From the NCBI RefSeq assembly GCF_019969845.1, contig NZ_JAHXYR010000010.1, positions 124,001-188,000 of the forward strand: a stretch of 64,000 bases of DNA, in the 5' to 3' direction. How positions within the stretch are numbered: the stretch's first letter is position 1; each line of letters opens with the position of its first letter. The notes under the pieces are model-generated. The model was not told where the DNA came from and searched no databases. It was given only the letters and a program-made list of their open reading frames with translations. This document shows positions 8,617 through 18,304 of this stretch, one piece after another. The position numbers and the translations under genes are program-made. Source of the DNA: Sphingobacterium sp. GVS05A (GTDB taxonomy: Bacteria; Bacteroidota; Bacteroidia; Sphingobacteriales; Sphingobacteriaceae).

Positions 8617-9099
8617 TTATTTCACTTTCAGATAAGTTTCAATAATCGTATGTTTTACCCCCAGTTCAGGCAAATTCTCTTCCCCGTGTTGGATAAGCGT
8701 ATCCCCTTTAAATTCCAATTCAAAATCAAAGTTCTTACTTTCCCAATCGCGTAGACTACAGTATTGCAATCGCTCCTGATATTTTTTACCATCAAAAGAA
8801 TAAGTTCCGCCTCCCGCAATAAAATGAGGTTCCTTTCCTTTCCCCTTTTCTTTATCATGATTGAAAAATGAAAAATGATCCTCGTTGAACATTTTAAACA
8901 TTTCGGTTTTGCTTGTATCAGTGAAAGCAGTCACCGTATCTTTCCCTTTGATAGTCTTAGCCTCTAAGAGTCTGTACGTTCCGGTCAATGTTTTGTTTTT
9001 TGTGGTCTCATTTTCCTTCGTTTTATCAACTGCGTTATTACAGGAAAGAGCAATACATGGCAAGACCACGATTAGTAAAATTTGATTTTTTAGGTTCAT
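8617..9099 (-). CDS. Small lipoprotein, lipocalin-like, unknown function
   Basis: 160 residues. The signal ends in the lipobox-like ALSC (Cys20), followed by an acidic/Lys/Thr-rich linker. Then comes a beta-rich domain beginning LTGTYRLLEAKTIKGKD and containing GGGTYSFDGKKY and FDFELEFKGDTLI. This resembles small lipocalin-like (DUF4488-type) lipoproteins of Bacteroidota, but I cannot name the family with certainty. It lies 70 bases downstream of a SusD gene on the same strand, across a weak hairpin, so it may be a poorly expressed last gene of that operon or separate. Confidence 0.6.
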   Translation of the reverse strand: MNLKNQILLIVVLPCIALSCNNAVDKTKENETTKNKTLTGTYRLLEAKTIKGKDTVTAFTDTSKTEMFKMFNEDHFSFFNHDKEKGKGKEPHFIAGGGTYSFDGKKYQERLQYCSLRDWESKNFDFELEFKGDTLIQHGEENLPELGVKHTIIETYLKVK

Positions 9100-9121
9100 A
9101 GTATTTTATAAAGGGTTTAAA

Positions 9122-9148
9122 GAGGCCAAACTACGAAAGTTCAGCCTC
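9122..9148 (-). terminator. Possible weak terminator after the SusD-like gene
   Basis: An 11-bp stem (9122-9132 with 9138-9148, two G-U pairs) with a 5-base loop, just downstream of the SusD stop on the minus strand. Only a short T-run follows (TTTAAA), so readthrough into the 8617-9099 gene is likely. Confidence 0.4.
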
Positions 9149-9169
9149 ATAAAAAACAAACCATTGTGA

Positions 9170-10765
9170 TTATTTGTCCCACCAAACGCGACCAGCGAGA
9201 TTATCGCCTCCAGGTACTGCTGAAGAGGCTGCCTTATAGTTTTCTCCATTGATAGCCGCTTCATTTGCAGGATAAGGAAAGCGACGTGGAATAGTGGCAG
9301 AAGTTGCATTCCCTGGATAATTTACAGGAATTAGCACTGGGAAGCCTGTTCTACGCCAGTTACTCCAAGTTTCATAAAAATCAAGCATGGTAATCGTATG
9401 TGCCCAATACTGTGTGTTTATTTGCTTCAACCCCTCCGCAACATTAAATGGATGTGCCTTCAAATAAGCGTCTGCATCCGCTTCACTGATTGCCATTGAA
9501 CTATCATATTGATCGAGGAAAGTTATACTACCTTTAACCCCTTTGTTGTAATGATCACTAGCACTCCCCCCTATTCCCCATCTTTGTGCAGCCTCAGCCA
9601 GAAGTAACTCGGACTCACCGTAGGTTAAAATAAATGTAGCACCTGTTCGTTTAACCATATTGGGATTAGGAGATGAATAATCTGGAAAAGTAGTATAGCT
9701 CGGATCTCCGTTGATATTATACAATGGATTGGATCCAAGATCCTTACCATTAGGCATACCTTTTTGTTTTGCTGGATCAGTTATAAACCCAGCATTTTGA
9801 TCTTTGCTTTTCTCAGACAAGTATAGTTGAGTCACCGCAACCTTTCTCAATCGTGGATCATTATTTGATTTTAAATAATCAATAAAAGTCTTGGACCATT
9901 TTACATAATAGTTTTCCTGTCCACCATCGCCGAGGAGTACTTGGCTATTTCGGTTCTGGGTAACACGGGAACCAGACACATCATGCAAGATAAAGGCATT
10001 ATCCGCATTGTTGGTCATCGTCTTCCCAATTGCCTTTTGGGCATATTCTTTGGCTTTGGCTTCATCTATTTTCACTAAGCGCATTGCTGTCCGGAGCAAA
10101 AGTGAATTCCCAAATTTCCGCCATTTCGCAATATCGCCCTTGTAGATAACATCTCCGGTTATTTTATCACCATCATCTTTTAAGGCTGCAGTAGCCGTTT
10201 CAATTTCCTTCAATAGATCGTTGTAGATGTCTTGTTGTTTATCGTATTTTGGTTTATAGATTTTATTGTAAAATCCCACACCTGCCTCAGAATAAGGAAC
10301 ATCACCATATAGATCTGTTAAACGGGCAAATATCAACGCCTTCCAAATTCTTGCGACATGATGAAGATTTGCATATTTTGGTTTATCTTTTGTAAACTCT
10401 ACAACGTCAACGATATTTCTAACCTGCTCAATATAGGCGCCGACAGTTCCATTGCCCCAATAAGCTGCCGTATAACTTTCGTTTAACATATATTTATCTC
10501 CTGCCCAATAACTTACTACAGTAGACAAACCCTGCATCATTGTAGCCGAATAGATTAAATTTCCACGCCAAGTATCATAGGCAAAATCAAAACTTCCTGT
10601 ATAAAACAATTGAGCAGAACTAAATGTATAATTAGGATCCCAATTATCCTTGCTATAAGAAATTGGGTCTGTATTTATTTTTTCAAAATCTTTTGTACAG
10701 CTACTTACAATTAGTGAAGCCACTGTAACCAAGCTAACAAATGCTGGTTTTATATATCTTTTCAT
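9170..10765 (-). CDS. SusD/RagB-family outer-membrane lipoprotein
   Basis: About 531 residues. The ATG at 10765 is chosen because it begins a good lipoprotein signal (MKRYIKPAFVSLVTVASLIV, then SSC, Cys23). A TTG four codons upstream is open but unlikely. The body has the TPR-like SusD pattern, with LARIWKALIFARLTDLYGDVPYSEAG near residue 120 and YGESELLLAEAAQRWGIGG near 380, closest in style to the SusD-like_2 branch. It would sit on the cell surface as the lid and ligand-binding partner of the SusC-like porin that ends 12 bases upstream. The substrate is unknown. Confidence 0.92.
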   Translation of the reverse strand: MKRYIKPAFVSLVTVASLIVSSCTKDFEKINTDPISYSKDNWDPNYTFSSAQLFYTGSFDFAYDTWRGNLIYSATMMQGLSTVVSYWAGDKYMLNESYTAAYWGNGTVGAYIEQVRNIVDVVEFTKDKPKYANLHHVARIWKALIFARLTDLYGDVPYSEAGVGFYNKIYKPKYDKQQDIYNDLLKEIETATAALKDDGDKITGDVIYKGDIAKWRKFGNSLLLRTAMRLVKIDEAKAKEYAQKAIGKTMTNNADNAFILHDVSGSRVTQNRNSQVLLGDGGQENYYVKWSKTFIDYLKSNNDPRLRKVAVTQLYLSEKSKDQNAGFITDPAKQKGMPNGKDLGSNPLYNINGDPSYTTFPDYSSPNPNMVKRTGATFILTYGESELLLAEAAQRWGIGGSASDHYNKGVKGSITFLDQYDSSMAISEADADAYLKAHPFNVAEGLKQINTQYWAHTITMLDFYETWSNWRRTGFPVLIPVNYPGNATSATIPRRFPYPANEAAINGENYKAASSAVPGGDNLAGRVWWDK

Positions 10766-10777
10766 GATTATTTGCAA

Positions 10778-13700
10778 TTAAAATTTAATACTTAAATTAA
10801 CACCATACGTACGTACAGCAGGAACACCACCGAGTTCCAAACCTGGAAAAGTAGCATTGTAACTTGATTCAGGGTCAATATTGTTTGTCTTTTTCATAAT
10901 TATCCAAAGATTTCGTGCTACAGCACTAACTGTTATCGCCTTAATCTTGTTATTAAATAAATTGGATGGGAAAGTATATCCCACAACAATTTGACGTAGC
11001 TTAACAAAATCAGCATTGTTGACAAATATCTTCGATACATTGTTTGCAGTATTGGTATAGTGGGTTGCTGCTGTACGGCCCAAACTTTCGCGATCTGCTA
11101 CTGTTTCTTGATGTAATCCAGCAATATATCCGTAATAATCCGTTCCTGAAAACAGCTTTCCACCCCATTTTCCATCAATCAAAAAAGAAAAATTGAAGCG
11201 TTTATAATTGAATTCATTGTTCCAGCCCGCAAACCATTTGTTCATTGCGGAACCATAAGGTTTTAAATCACCACGTACAGGAGAGCCATCATCCGCCTTA
11301 ACAATATTGCCATTATCGTCGTATTTATAGTCAAATGCCATAATTTGGAAAGCAGGCATCCCAACCCGATTCATTAAATAGCCTACTCCTGAGCGTGAAG
11401 TTGCAACAGATTGCTCATCCATTCCCTCGGCCAAAGACAATACTTTATTATCATTATATGAACCGTTCAATGAAGAAATCCATTTAAAGTTTTCTGATTT
11501 GAGAATTGTTGCTGAAATTAATGCCTCAAACCCCTTATTTTGCATTTCACCTGCATTTAACACAGCACCGGTGTAACCACTTGAAGATGGTGTCGTTATA
11601 AACGAAATTTCATTTTTCGACTTTTTGTTATACCAGGTAAGATCTAAATTCACGCGGTCATTGAAGAGGCGTAATTCAGTTCCAATTTCCAACTCTGTTG
11701 CTGTTGAAGCTTTTAAGGAAGAATTGGGAATGTTTGCATTTGAAATTGTTCCCAATGGTTGTCCGTTCAGCGTTTCGCTCCTAAAATTATAAGTTAACAA
11801 GGTTTGATATGGATCTGTGGCTTGTCCCACTTGCGCAAAACCGGCCCTCAACTTTCCATAACTCAACCAGGATGGTTTTAAATATTCTGAAAAGATAAAT
11901 GAACCCGAAACAGCCGGATACACAGAATTCAATTTATTGTCAAATCCGGGTGTTGCTAAAGTAGAAAACCAATCTGATCGTAAACTTCCGGTCAAATAAG
12001 CGACATCTTTATAGGCAAATTCCAATGTACCATAAGTGGATTGTGTTTCCGATTCACTTTCAAGATAACCAACAGACTTATTCTTTGCGTTTAATATATT
12101 ATACACACCAAATATGGCGAAATCCGTACCTAAATTCGTGGTCTGTTTGATTTTCGTATTTCTGTAACTCGCTCCAATATTGGGGGTCAATGTATAATCT
12201 CCTAGTACAAAAGACTTACCAATCAATATATCTGTATTGACATCCGCAAATTTTGTTTCTTGCTCCGCAATCTTTCCACTTGGGTAATATCCCGCACCTG
12301 AGGGAACTACATTCTTATAGTGATCGGAATATCCGTCCCGTCCCACGCGTCCCTGAAAAAACAGGCCATTATTCATTGTGTATTTTGCAGTTACGGAAGC
12401 GATAGAGCGATCCCTATTGGTATTGTTGACAAATTCATTTGCAGCAAACCAAGGGTTAGTTGCATAAACATTACCTGCGTTATAAAGAATCTCATTGCCA
12501 TCAGCACCTTTCCATGGCTTTAAATCGTTGATATTAATACTTGTCGGTAAAAACATCGCGTTATAATTGGCATTTCCAGCACCATCAGATACCATCGGAC
12601 GGTTTTTCACCTGTTCTAAAATCATATTATAACGAGCGTCAACAGTCAAACCTTTAAGTGGCTCAAACAATCCGACCAAATTGAAAGACTGCCTCTTAAG
12701 ACCCGAATTAGGTACAACAGATCTATTATTTACGTCTGTTCCTGATAGACGGATTGAACCACCCTCAAAAGATTTGTTCAATGCCAAAGTATTTGTCCAT
12801 GTAGAACCTGTTCTATAAAACCTCTTAAGATTTCCCTCCTGTAACGAATATGGTCTTTCCTTTCCATCAAATTGCACAACTGGTGTACCATCCAACTTCG
12901 CACCCCAACTGGAACCACCAACCTGAGCGGCACCCGCTTGAGTATTTGGCTTCTCGCCATTAGCACCCTGGCCATATACAGTTTGCCAGTTGGTATTATC
13001 TATAATTTGTTCCCCTACGAAATTGCTATTAAAATCTATCGAATTCCCCTTCCCAGATTTTGTTGTAATCAAAATAACACCTGCTTTTGCCCGCGAACCA
13101 TATAATGCTGAAGCCGCAGCTCCTTTTAATACCGAAATACTTTCGATGTCGTCAGGATTGATATTGCTGATTGCATCACCTAAATCTGGGGCATTGTCCC
13201 ACTGACTGCCAGCGTTTCCTTTAGTATTCGCATTACCTATACCTACCGGCTTACTCTCCATAGGTATTCCATTAATCACATATAAGGGTTGATTTGTTTG
13301 ATTCAGACTGGAAACACCGCGTATAGTTACATTCGAAGCTGCTCCCGCACCACCAGAAGTTGAACTAATATCCAAACCTGCTACTTTTCCGACAAGTGAA
13401 TTCATGACGTTATTTTCACGTGCTGTAGTCAAAGATTCTCCTGCGACCTGTGTCACCGAATACCCCAAAGAGCGTTTTTCTTTTTTCATACCCAATGCTG
13501 TCACCACCACCTCGTTTAACATGCGGTTGTCTTCGATTAAGATGATTTTCATATCGCCATCTTTAGTTACAGCCGCTTCCTGCGATGCATAGCCCGCGAA
13601 AGAAACGATCAACGTATTGCCGGTAGCGGCGTCGATGGAAAACCGTCCATTAATATCGGTCGCCCGCCCTACAGCAGTACCTTTAACACGTACACTGGCT

Positions 13701-14119
13701 CCCGCTAACGGATTCCCTTTATCGTCTGTTACCGTACCCGAAACGACAACTTGTTGTTGTTGACTGACCACAACAAGTCCTTCTTTGGATACTGAATAAG
13801 CCAGTCCACTTTTATTGAAAAGCTTCGCCAACACGTCCAATACCTTCGTATTATTGACATTGACAGACACTTCTTTATTTAAATTCTCGTTTGTCGAATT
13901 ATAGACAAAATAATAATCACTTTGCTCTTCGATCAGTTTAAGTACCTTGCTCAGTTTTGTTTTTTGAACATCCAAGGACACTTTTTGTTGGGAAAATACA
14001 GATGCTGAAACATTGATTACAGCACACGTAGTCATAATTAAGGCTAGTTTCATCCGGATAATGAATCTAAAATGCACAATATATCCATTGCGCATTTGCA
14101 ATAAGCAATTTTTAATCAT
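10778..14119 (-). CDS. SusC/RagA-family TonB-dependent receptor with STN signalling domain
   Basis: 1113 residues. After an N-terminal signal (which could start at Met1, Met9 or Met23) comes an STN domain at about 47-122 (KLSKVLKLIEEQSDYYFVYN). A carboxypeptidase-regulatory domain lies at about 127-205, then the SusC signature LNEVVVTALGMKKEKRSLGY and a plug with YGSRAKAGVILITTKSG. The rest is a 22-strand-type barrel. The STN domain is the part known to contact FecR-type anti-sigma factors across the periplasm. With sigma and FecR genes directly upstream, this is a complete signalling transporter. The gene lies 103 bases downstream of fecR, separated by two hairpins. The substrate cannot be told. 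Confidence 0.95.
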   Translation of the reverse strand: MIKNCLLQMRNGYIVHFRFIIRMKLALIMTTCAVINVSASVFSQQKVSLDVQKTKLSKVLKLIEEQSDYYFVYNSTNENLNKEVSVNVNNTKVLDVLAKLFNKSGLAYSVSKEGLVVVSQQQQVVVSGTVTDDKGNPLAGASVRVKGTAVGRATDINGRFSIDAATGNTLIVSFAGYASQEAAVTKDGDMKIILIEDNRMLNEVVVTALGMKKEKRSLGYSVTQVAGESLTTARENNVMNSLVGKVAGLDISSTSGGAGAASNVTIRGVSSLNQTNQPLYVINGIPMESKPVGIGNANTKGNAGSQWDNAPDLGDAISNINPDDIESISVLKGAAASALYGSRAKAGVILITTKSGKGNSIDFNSNFVGEQIIDNTNWQTVYGQGANGEKPNTQAGAAQVGGSSWGAKLDGTPVVQFDGKERPYSLQEGNLKRFYRTGSTWTNTLALNKSFEGGSIRLSGTDVNNRSVVPNSGLKRQSFNLVGLFEPLKGLTVDARYNMILEQVKNRPMVSDGAGNANYNAMFLPTSININDLKPWKGADGNEILYNAGNVYATNPWFAANEFVNNTNRDRSIASVTAKYTMNNGLFFQGRVGRDGYSDHYKNVVPSGAGYYPSGKIAEQETKFADVNTDILIGKSFVLGDYTLTPNIGASYRNTKIKQTTNLGTDFAIFGVYNILNAKNKSVGYLESESETQSTYGTLEFAYKDVAYLTGSLRSDWFSTLATPGFDNKLNSVYPAVSGSFIFSEYLKPSWLSYGKLRAGFAQVGQATDPYQTLLTYNFRSETLNGQPLGTISNANIPNSSLKASTATELEIGTELRLFNDRVNLDLTWYNKKSKNEISFITTPSSSGYTGAVLNAGEMQNKGFEALISATILKSENFKWISSLNGSYNDNKVLSLAEGMDEQSVATSRSGVGYLMNRVGMPAFQIMAFDYKYDDNGNIVKADDGSPVRGDLKPYGSAMNKWFAGWNNEFNYKRFNFSFLIDGKWGGKLFSGTDYYGYIAGLHQETVADRESLGRTAATHYTNTANNVSKIFVNNADFVKLRQIVVGYTFPSNLFNNKIKAITVSAVARNLWIIMKKTNNIDPESSYNATFPGLELGGVPAVRTYGVNLSIKF

Positions 14120-14146
14120 ATTTTAGTGTTGGTTAAAATTAATATT

Positions 14147-14221
14147 AAGCAGCACGCCCCAATGTTGCTGCTTTTGGTTAATCATTTTTTCAATGAAGGA
14201 TGGTGTTGGTCCACCATCCTT
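14147..14221 (-). promoter_or_regulatory. Two hairpins between fecR and the STN-SusC gene
   Basis: Hairpin 1 is a perfect 10-bp stem (14196-14205 with 14212-14221) and a 6-base loop directly after the FecR stop. Hairpin 2 is an 8-bp stem (14147-14154 with 14166-14173), 28 bases before the SusC start. Neither has a strong U-tract on the minus strand, so partial attenuation or mRNA processing is more likely than full termination. Confidence 0.55.
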
Positions 14222-14222
14222 T

Positions 14223-15326
14223 TTATTTTTCTGAGATAGTTATTTTTTTCCCATATAGTTCAAATTTAAATGGTTCGACTTTTTGTAAAGCACTCAGTAC
14301 CTGAGTAATGTTTTCTTTGCTAAAGGTTGCCGTGAAGCGATAACTTTTCAATTCTTCACTTTGAAGCTGAATATCCACATCATACCAGCGTTCCAGGGTT
14401 CTTCGTAAAGACTCGAAATCTTGGTCCACGATTTCCAATCTATTTTCTTTCCATGCGATATCTGGTATTTCGGTCGTATTTGACTCCACTACAGGGATAT
14501 TTTCGATTGCAATTTCCTTAATAGGCAACTTACTTAGGCTTGGTTTATTTCCTTTACTTGCACTTACCGTAAGCTCAGCTTGGTTTTTAAATATCGTAAT
14601 TTTTTGATTTGGCTTAATGACAACGGAATTCTCGCGCTGTCCTTTGCTTTTCATCTCAATAGACCCCTCCACCAATACAGCTTCGGCCGTTGGCTCGTCG
14701 GGATAACTTTTCACATTGAAGGTCGTTCCTAAAACTTTGATATCAAAATCAGAAGCCTGCACCATAAATGGCTTTTCTTTATTCTTTACCACCTGAAAAT
14801 AACCTTCACCGACCAACCGTACCAAGCGCAATTCACCATTAAAATCCGAAGACAGCTCCAATTTACTCGCTGAGTTGAGGGTAACAGTACTGCCATCAAT
14901 TAACTCAAAGGTCTTTTTTTCACCTTTCTTTGTCTGATACACCTGACCAACGTTTGTTATCGTCTGTGGATCAATATCCTTCGTCGGACGTGAATAGTAC
15001 CATAATCCACCTGCAACCAAAGCAACAAATACTGCAGCAATAGCACCCCACTTTTGCCAGGTAATCTGGCGGATAGGTGCAGATTCAATTGGTGTATTTT
15101 GGAGATCAGTCTTCAATCTCTCCATCTGTTCATGGATAGATTTTCGGTTTCCGACCAAAATTTGGTAAAGACGTTTTGCTTTTAGGATCATTTCGGCCTG
15201 CTCTGGATGATTTAAGCAGTATTGTTGCCAGTAAAGGACACAGTTTTTATCTTCTCCAGAACAGTACTTTTGAAAAGTATCGTCAATCAAAAAATCTTCT
15301 AACTGTTTATAATCTTTTTGGCTCAT
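14223..15326 (-). CDS. FecR-family anti-sigma factor
   Basis: 367 residues. A cytoplasmic N-terminal anti-sigma segment (1-85) precedes one membrane helix at about 88-107 (WGAIAAVFVALVAGGLWYY). A periplasmic FecR domain spans about 130-235, with ELIDGSTVTLNSASKL, GEGYFQVVKNKEKPFMV and VLGTTFNVKSY. A C-terminal DUF4974 domain lies at about 300-367 and resembles an STN fold. It would hold the neighbouring ECF sigma factor inactive until the STN-SusC receptor binds its ligand. A 179-base gap, with a GGGTA/TACCC inverted repeat near its left end, separates it from the sigma gene, so it may have its own promoter. Confidence 0.93.
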   Translation of the reverse strand: MSQKDYKQLEDFLIDDTFQKYCSGEDKNCVLYWQQYCLNHPEQAEMILKAKRLYQILVGNRKSIHEQMERLKTDLQNTPIESAPIRQITWQKWGAIAAVFVALVAGGLWYYSRPTKDIDPQTITNVGQVYQTKKGEKKTFELIDGSTVTLNSASKLELSSDFNGELRLVRLVGEGYFQVVKNKEKPFMVQASDFDIKVLGTTFNVKSYPDEPTAEAVLVEGSIEMKSKGQRENSVVIKPNQKITIFKNQAELTVSASKGNKPSLSKLPIKEIAIENIPVVESNTTEIPDIAWKENRLEIVDQDFESLRRTLERWYDVDIQLQSEELKSYRFTATFSKENITQVLSALQKVEPFKFELYGKKITISEK

Positions 15327-15505
15327 TCTAATGGGTATTTACCCTATAGTGCCCAAGAAGAGATCTTTTTCCTAAGAAAAAAACAAACTATTTTATAAAA
15401 TATTGATATTCAGGGTTTTTATTTTAAAAAACAACACGAAAAATGAGGTATAATGCGCAACGATACGCTATCATTCGCTTACAACACCGGTTGTCGGTAT
15501 TATCA

Positions 15506-16063
15506 TTAAATGTCCTTCAGCTCCTCCCGCAATATTTTTAGTGCATCGTAGAGTGTATTATACGCTGTTTTTACCGACATCTGCGTGATTTCAGAGATCT
15601 TTTCGTACGAATAACCTTCAAAAAATTTTAGATTGACCAATTGTTTTTGACGAAAAGACAACTTCTCCAGTGCTGCCTTCAACCGGATCTGAATAATCTC
15701 ATTGGTTTGCACTTTGATCACAAACTCTTCATAAGGCATCTCAATCCATTCATCTTCCGCTTTTACATTCTGAAGTGCAGTATTAATTTTATGTTGCTTT
15801 TCGATCAGGCGTAGAATACGTCTTTTTAGAAAGGTAATAAGGTAGGACTGTACATTTTCAACACGTTCAAGCTGCGTTCTTTTTTCCCAGATCTTGACAA
15901 AAACCTGATCCGTCGCTTCACTTGCTAAGTCCGTATCCCCACAGGTACGAATTCCAAAATTAACAAGTTCTTGATAAAGCGCCCCATACAGATCAAAAAA
16001 TGCCGCCTCGTCCCCCGTACGAATACGCTCCCACAACAGGCGGTACCCCATTTTATTTCTCAT
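15506..16063 (-). CDS. ECF RNA polymerase sigma factor, FecI-like
   Basis: 185 residues with region 2 (EAAFFDLYGALYQELVNFG, ATDQVFVKIWEKRTQLERV) and region 4 (LSFRQKQLVNLKFFEGYSYEKISEIT, TAYNTLYDALKILREEL). It heads the sigma, FecR, STN-SusC, SusD unit on the minus strand. Upstream, positions 16110-16117 read on the minus strand give TACTTTTG, a match to the Bacteroidota -7 element TAnnTTTG. No TTG is seen at the -33 distance. Confidence 0.92.
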   Translation of the reverse strand: MRNKMGYRLLWERIRTGDEAAFFDLYGALYQELVNFGIRTCGDTDLASEATDQVFVKIWEKRTQLERVENVQSYLITFLKRRILRLIEKQHKINTALQNVKAEDEWIEMPYEEFVIKVQTNEIIQIRLKAALEKLSFRQKQLVNLKFFEGYSYEKISEITQMSVKTAYNTLYDALKILREELKDI

Positions 16064-16109
16064 AACAAAGCATATAATCTGTATTCAAGCTATTTTACGT
16101 CCCTGTTTC

Positions 16110-16117
16110 CAAAAGTA
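16110..16117 (-). promoter_or_regulatory. Possible -7 element upstream of the ECF sigma gene
   Basis: The minus strand reads TACTTTTG, matching the TAnnTTTG consensus of the Bacteroidota primary sigma factor, 47 bases before the ATG. The partner -33 TTG is absent, so this is only a candidate. Confidence 0.3.
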
Positions 16118-16170
16118 TAAACTTAATCCGTAAAAGGAAAAAGTTTTTATCTTTAGGTATAGTTATTTGT

Positions 16171-17313
16171 ATGTGGTCTGAAATTATTATTGTCCTATTT
16201 ATCTGTATTGTACTGAACTACTATGTATTGCGGTGGATTAAAGATAATCGAAAAATGCGTCCAAAAGGAATTTTGGCCTACTTAATCACGCCAATACTTT
16301 ACCTATGTATCCGCTTATTGATGATGAAATGGGTATTTATTACTGTCTTTGCATTGGCCTGGATCGCGATTATTATCTTTTTGCTCCGAAAGTCTATTCA
16401 CTATTTGACACCACAAAAATTTCACCCAGAAAATGAAGAAGTATTAGAGCCCGAAATCGTTGACAGCAAAATTGATGAACCTATTGCCTATCCTGAGAAA
16501 CCAACCAATTCTGAGCGGGTATCAGGTATAGCTGAAATCCAGATCGTTCATTCAAATCCTCCCAGTGTAGGACCTGATAGCCCACAGCAGCAACTCAATT
16601 TACAACACAAGGCTATTTCTATTGACGAAGCAGCAGAAATACAGGCTGAGCAACACAAGAAAGATCGAAAATTTCTAATGTTACAACGTGTCTCTTTTTA
16701 CGCGACTATTTATAACCTTATTTTTTGTCTCTTTCTTATTATTAGAAGAGCTTATTTACAGACAGACGCAAAGGATGATATCATTGGCCTTTTTGGCACT
16801 TTTCAGATTAACAGTATTGTATGTTTGGTCATCACTGCCATCATCTGCAAATTGTTTGATACGCTGAATAGATTAACCAATCTGATCCAAATGGAAAAAA
16901 GAGGTTATAAGTTTTCACTTTTTATCTTGCTTGGTATCGTCTGTTTTTTCTATTTCCGCGCAGATTTCATCACTTTAGAATCGCTAATCACTCAATCCTA
17001 TACTAACCAGGGTGTCTTTTTTCTTGTCGGAATAATTACCTTCCTACTCGCGCAACTTGCCTTTATGACGATCGATTATCCCAGTTTCATTCGGTATCAA
17101 TTTGCGCGAAAAAGAGATTTAAAAGCAATTATTATACTCAATCTATTTCTATTTGTTTTGGTCATGATTATCTGTGAGGTCCTATTGTCGGGACATAAAA
17201 ACAGGTTCGATAGTAGCCATATTTTCACGCTGTACCCCACTGTACTGTTATTTTTTCTGGAGCGGAAAAATTACCTTCAGGCAAAAAACTATGTCAACCG
17301 TATGGATCTATAA
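16171..17313 (+). CDS. Multi-pass membrane protein, unknown function
   Basis: 380 residues. Hydrophobic segments lie at about 3-20, 32-50, 52-70, then 175-193, 210-228, 248-265, 282-300, 315-335 and 350-365. A long polar, acidic and Gln/Pro-rich loop lies at about 82-165. I do not recognise the family. The layout (two or three helices, a long soluble loop, then about six helices) suggests a small integral membrane protein rather than a known transporter. It is divergent from the ECF sigma gene, with a 107-base gap. A TATCTTTA element near 16150 could be its -7 box. Confidence 0.65.
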   Translation: MWSEIIIVLFICIVLNYYVLRWIKDNRKMRPKGILAYLITPILYLCIRLLMMKWVFITVFALAWIAIIIFLLRKSIHYLTPQKFHPENEEVLEPEIVDSKIDEPIAYPEKPTNSERVSGIAEIQIVHSNPPSVGPDSPQQQLNLQHKAISIDEAAEIQAEQHKKDRKFLMLQRVSFYATIYNLIFCLFLIIRRAYLQTDAKDDIIGLFGTFQINSIVCLVITAIICKLFDTLNRLTNLIQMEKRGYKFSLFILLGIVCFFYFRADFITLESLITQSYTNQGVFFLVGIITFLLAQLAFMTIDYPSFIRYQFARKRDLKAIIILNLFLFVLVMIICEVLLSGHKNRFDSSHIFTLYPTVLLFFLERKNYLQAKNYVNRMDL

Positions 17314-17423
17314 TCGTAAATTAGTCGCTTCAAAATCTTACATCGTAAAATTGACATGGAAGTGTCGGCAAATTAATAGATTAAAAAATCAGGGTCTTTA
17401 GTCCCAGCAAGTAAATATATTCA

Positions 17424-17942
17424 ATGAAAACCATTTTCGCGATAATAGGCAGTGCAAGCGAACATTCATCCAATCATCAGCTCGTACGTCATCTCCAACA
17501 TAAGGTAAACCCCGAGGTCAATCTTATTCTCTTTGACCGTCTGAAGGAGCTGCCACATTTCGACCCTGAGGAAAGTACATCCCGTCCGCCAATCGAAATC
17601 ATCGCTTTGCGTCAGGTCATTCAGGATGCAGATCTGGTATTGATCAGCAGTCCAGAGTACATTTTTAGTGTCCCAAGCGGATTGAAAAATCTACTCGAAT
17701 GGTGTGCAGCAACGACCATTTTTACAGAAAAACCCGTCAGTATTATTACCGCATCAGCACAGGGCGAAACGGGCCATGCCGAGCTACAACGTATTATGCA
17801 GGGACTTGGTGCTCAACTTGATCCCGAAAGGAATCTTCTTATTCAGGGCGTGAAAGGAAAACTTGACGCAGTAGGAAATATCTGGGATGAAAAGCTCGAT
17901 CAACAGCTTGATTTGCTTGCAGAACAGCTCAAGAACTCTTAG
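17424..17942 (+). CDS. NADPH-dependent FMN reductase-type oxidoreductase
   Basis: 172 residues with the flavodoxin-like fold of the NADPH-dependent FMN reductase family. The N-terminal phosphate-binding loop GSASEHSSNHQLV is at residues 8-20, the central SSPEYIFSVPSGLKNLLEW lies near 73-91, and ITASAQGETGHAELQRIMQGL near 112-132. It would bind FMN and reduce flavin, quinone or azo-type acceptors in the cytoplasm. The real substrate is unknown. An 8-bp inverted repeat (17948-17955 with 17967-17974) follows the stop but lacks a T-run. Confidence 0.88.
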   Translation: MKTIFAIIGSASEHSSNHQLVRHLQHKVNPEVNLILFDRLKELPHFDPEESTSRPPIEIIALRQVIQDADLVLISSPEYIFSVPSGLKNLLEWCAATTIFTEKPVSIITASAQGETGHAELQRIMQGLGAQLDPERNLLIQGVKGKLDAVGNIWDEKLDQQLDLLAEQLKNS

Positions 17943-18028
17943 TTAAAATACCATTGGATTAAGCTTAATGGTATAACAACACAATAAAAAGTTATTATAA
18001 AGTATATAAAGATTTCTAACTTAACAAC

Positions 18029-18250
18029 ATGCAAGAACAAGTCAATAATCCATTACACGGAAAACGGTTGGATACAATCATCGAGTATTTAGTGGAATAT
18101 TACGGATGGGAAGAACTGGGACAAAGGATATCCATCCGGTGTTTCAATGAAAATCCGAGTGTTAAATCCTCGCTAACTTTTCTGCGAAAAACACCCTGGG
18201 CCCGTGAGAAGGTTGAACAGCTCTATGTAAAAACCTTAGGTAAAAAATAA
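18029..18250 (+). CDS. VF530-type small DNA-binding protein
   Basis: 73 residues matching the VF530/DUF2132 family over its whole length. It begins NNPLHGKRLDTIIEYLVEYYGW, continues with GQRISIRCFNENPSVKSSLTFLRKTPWAREKVE and ends in a short basic tail. The family has a compact all-helical fold and has been described as double-stranded DNA-binding. The biological role is not known. It lies between a flavin reductase and a J-domain protein, 86 and 54 bases away. Confidence 0.88.
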   Translation: MQEQVNNPLHGKRLDTIIEYLVEYYGWEELGQRISIRCFNENPSVKSSLTFLRKTPWAREKVEQLYVKTLGKK

Positions 18251-18291
18251 TCTTATTTCTAGGATAATGCAAATAATCTGATTATTAAGCA

Positions 18292-18299
18292 TATCTTTG
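18292..18299 (+). promoter_or_regulatory. TAnnTTTG promoter element just before the J-domain/KTSC gene
   Basis: TATCTTTG is a perfect match to the Bacteroidota -7 box and ends 5 bases before the ATG at 18305. Transcription would start at or within a few bases of the start codon, giving a leaderless or nearly leaderless mRNA. No clear -33 TTG is present, so confidence is limited. Confidence 0.4.
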
Positions 18300-18304
18300 C
18301 CGCC

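Noticed and set aside
10766..10777. TTG start four codons upstream of the SusD ATG
   Set aside because: The ATG at 10765 gives a standard lipoprotein signal, and TTG starts are rare.
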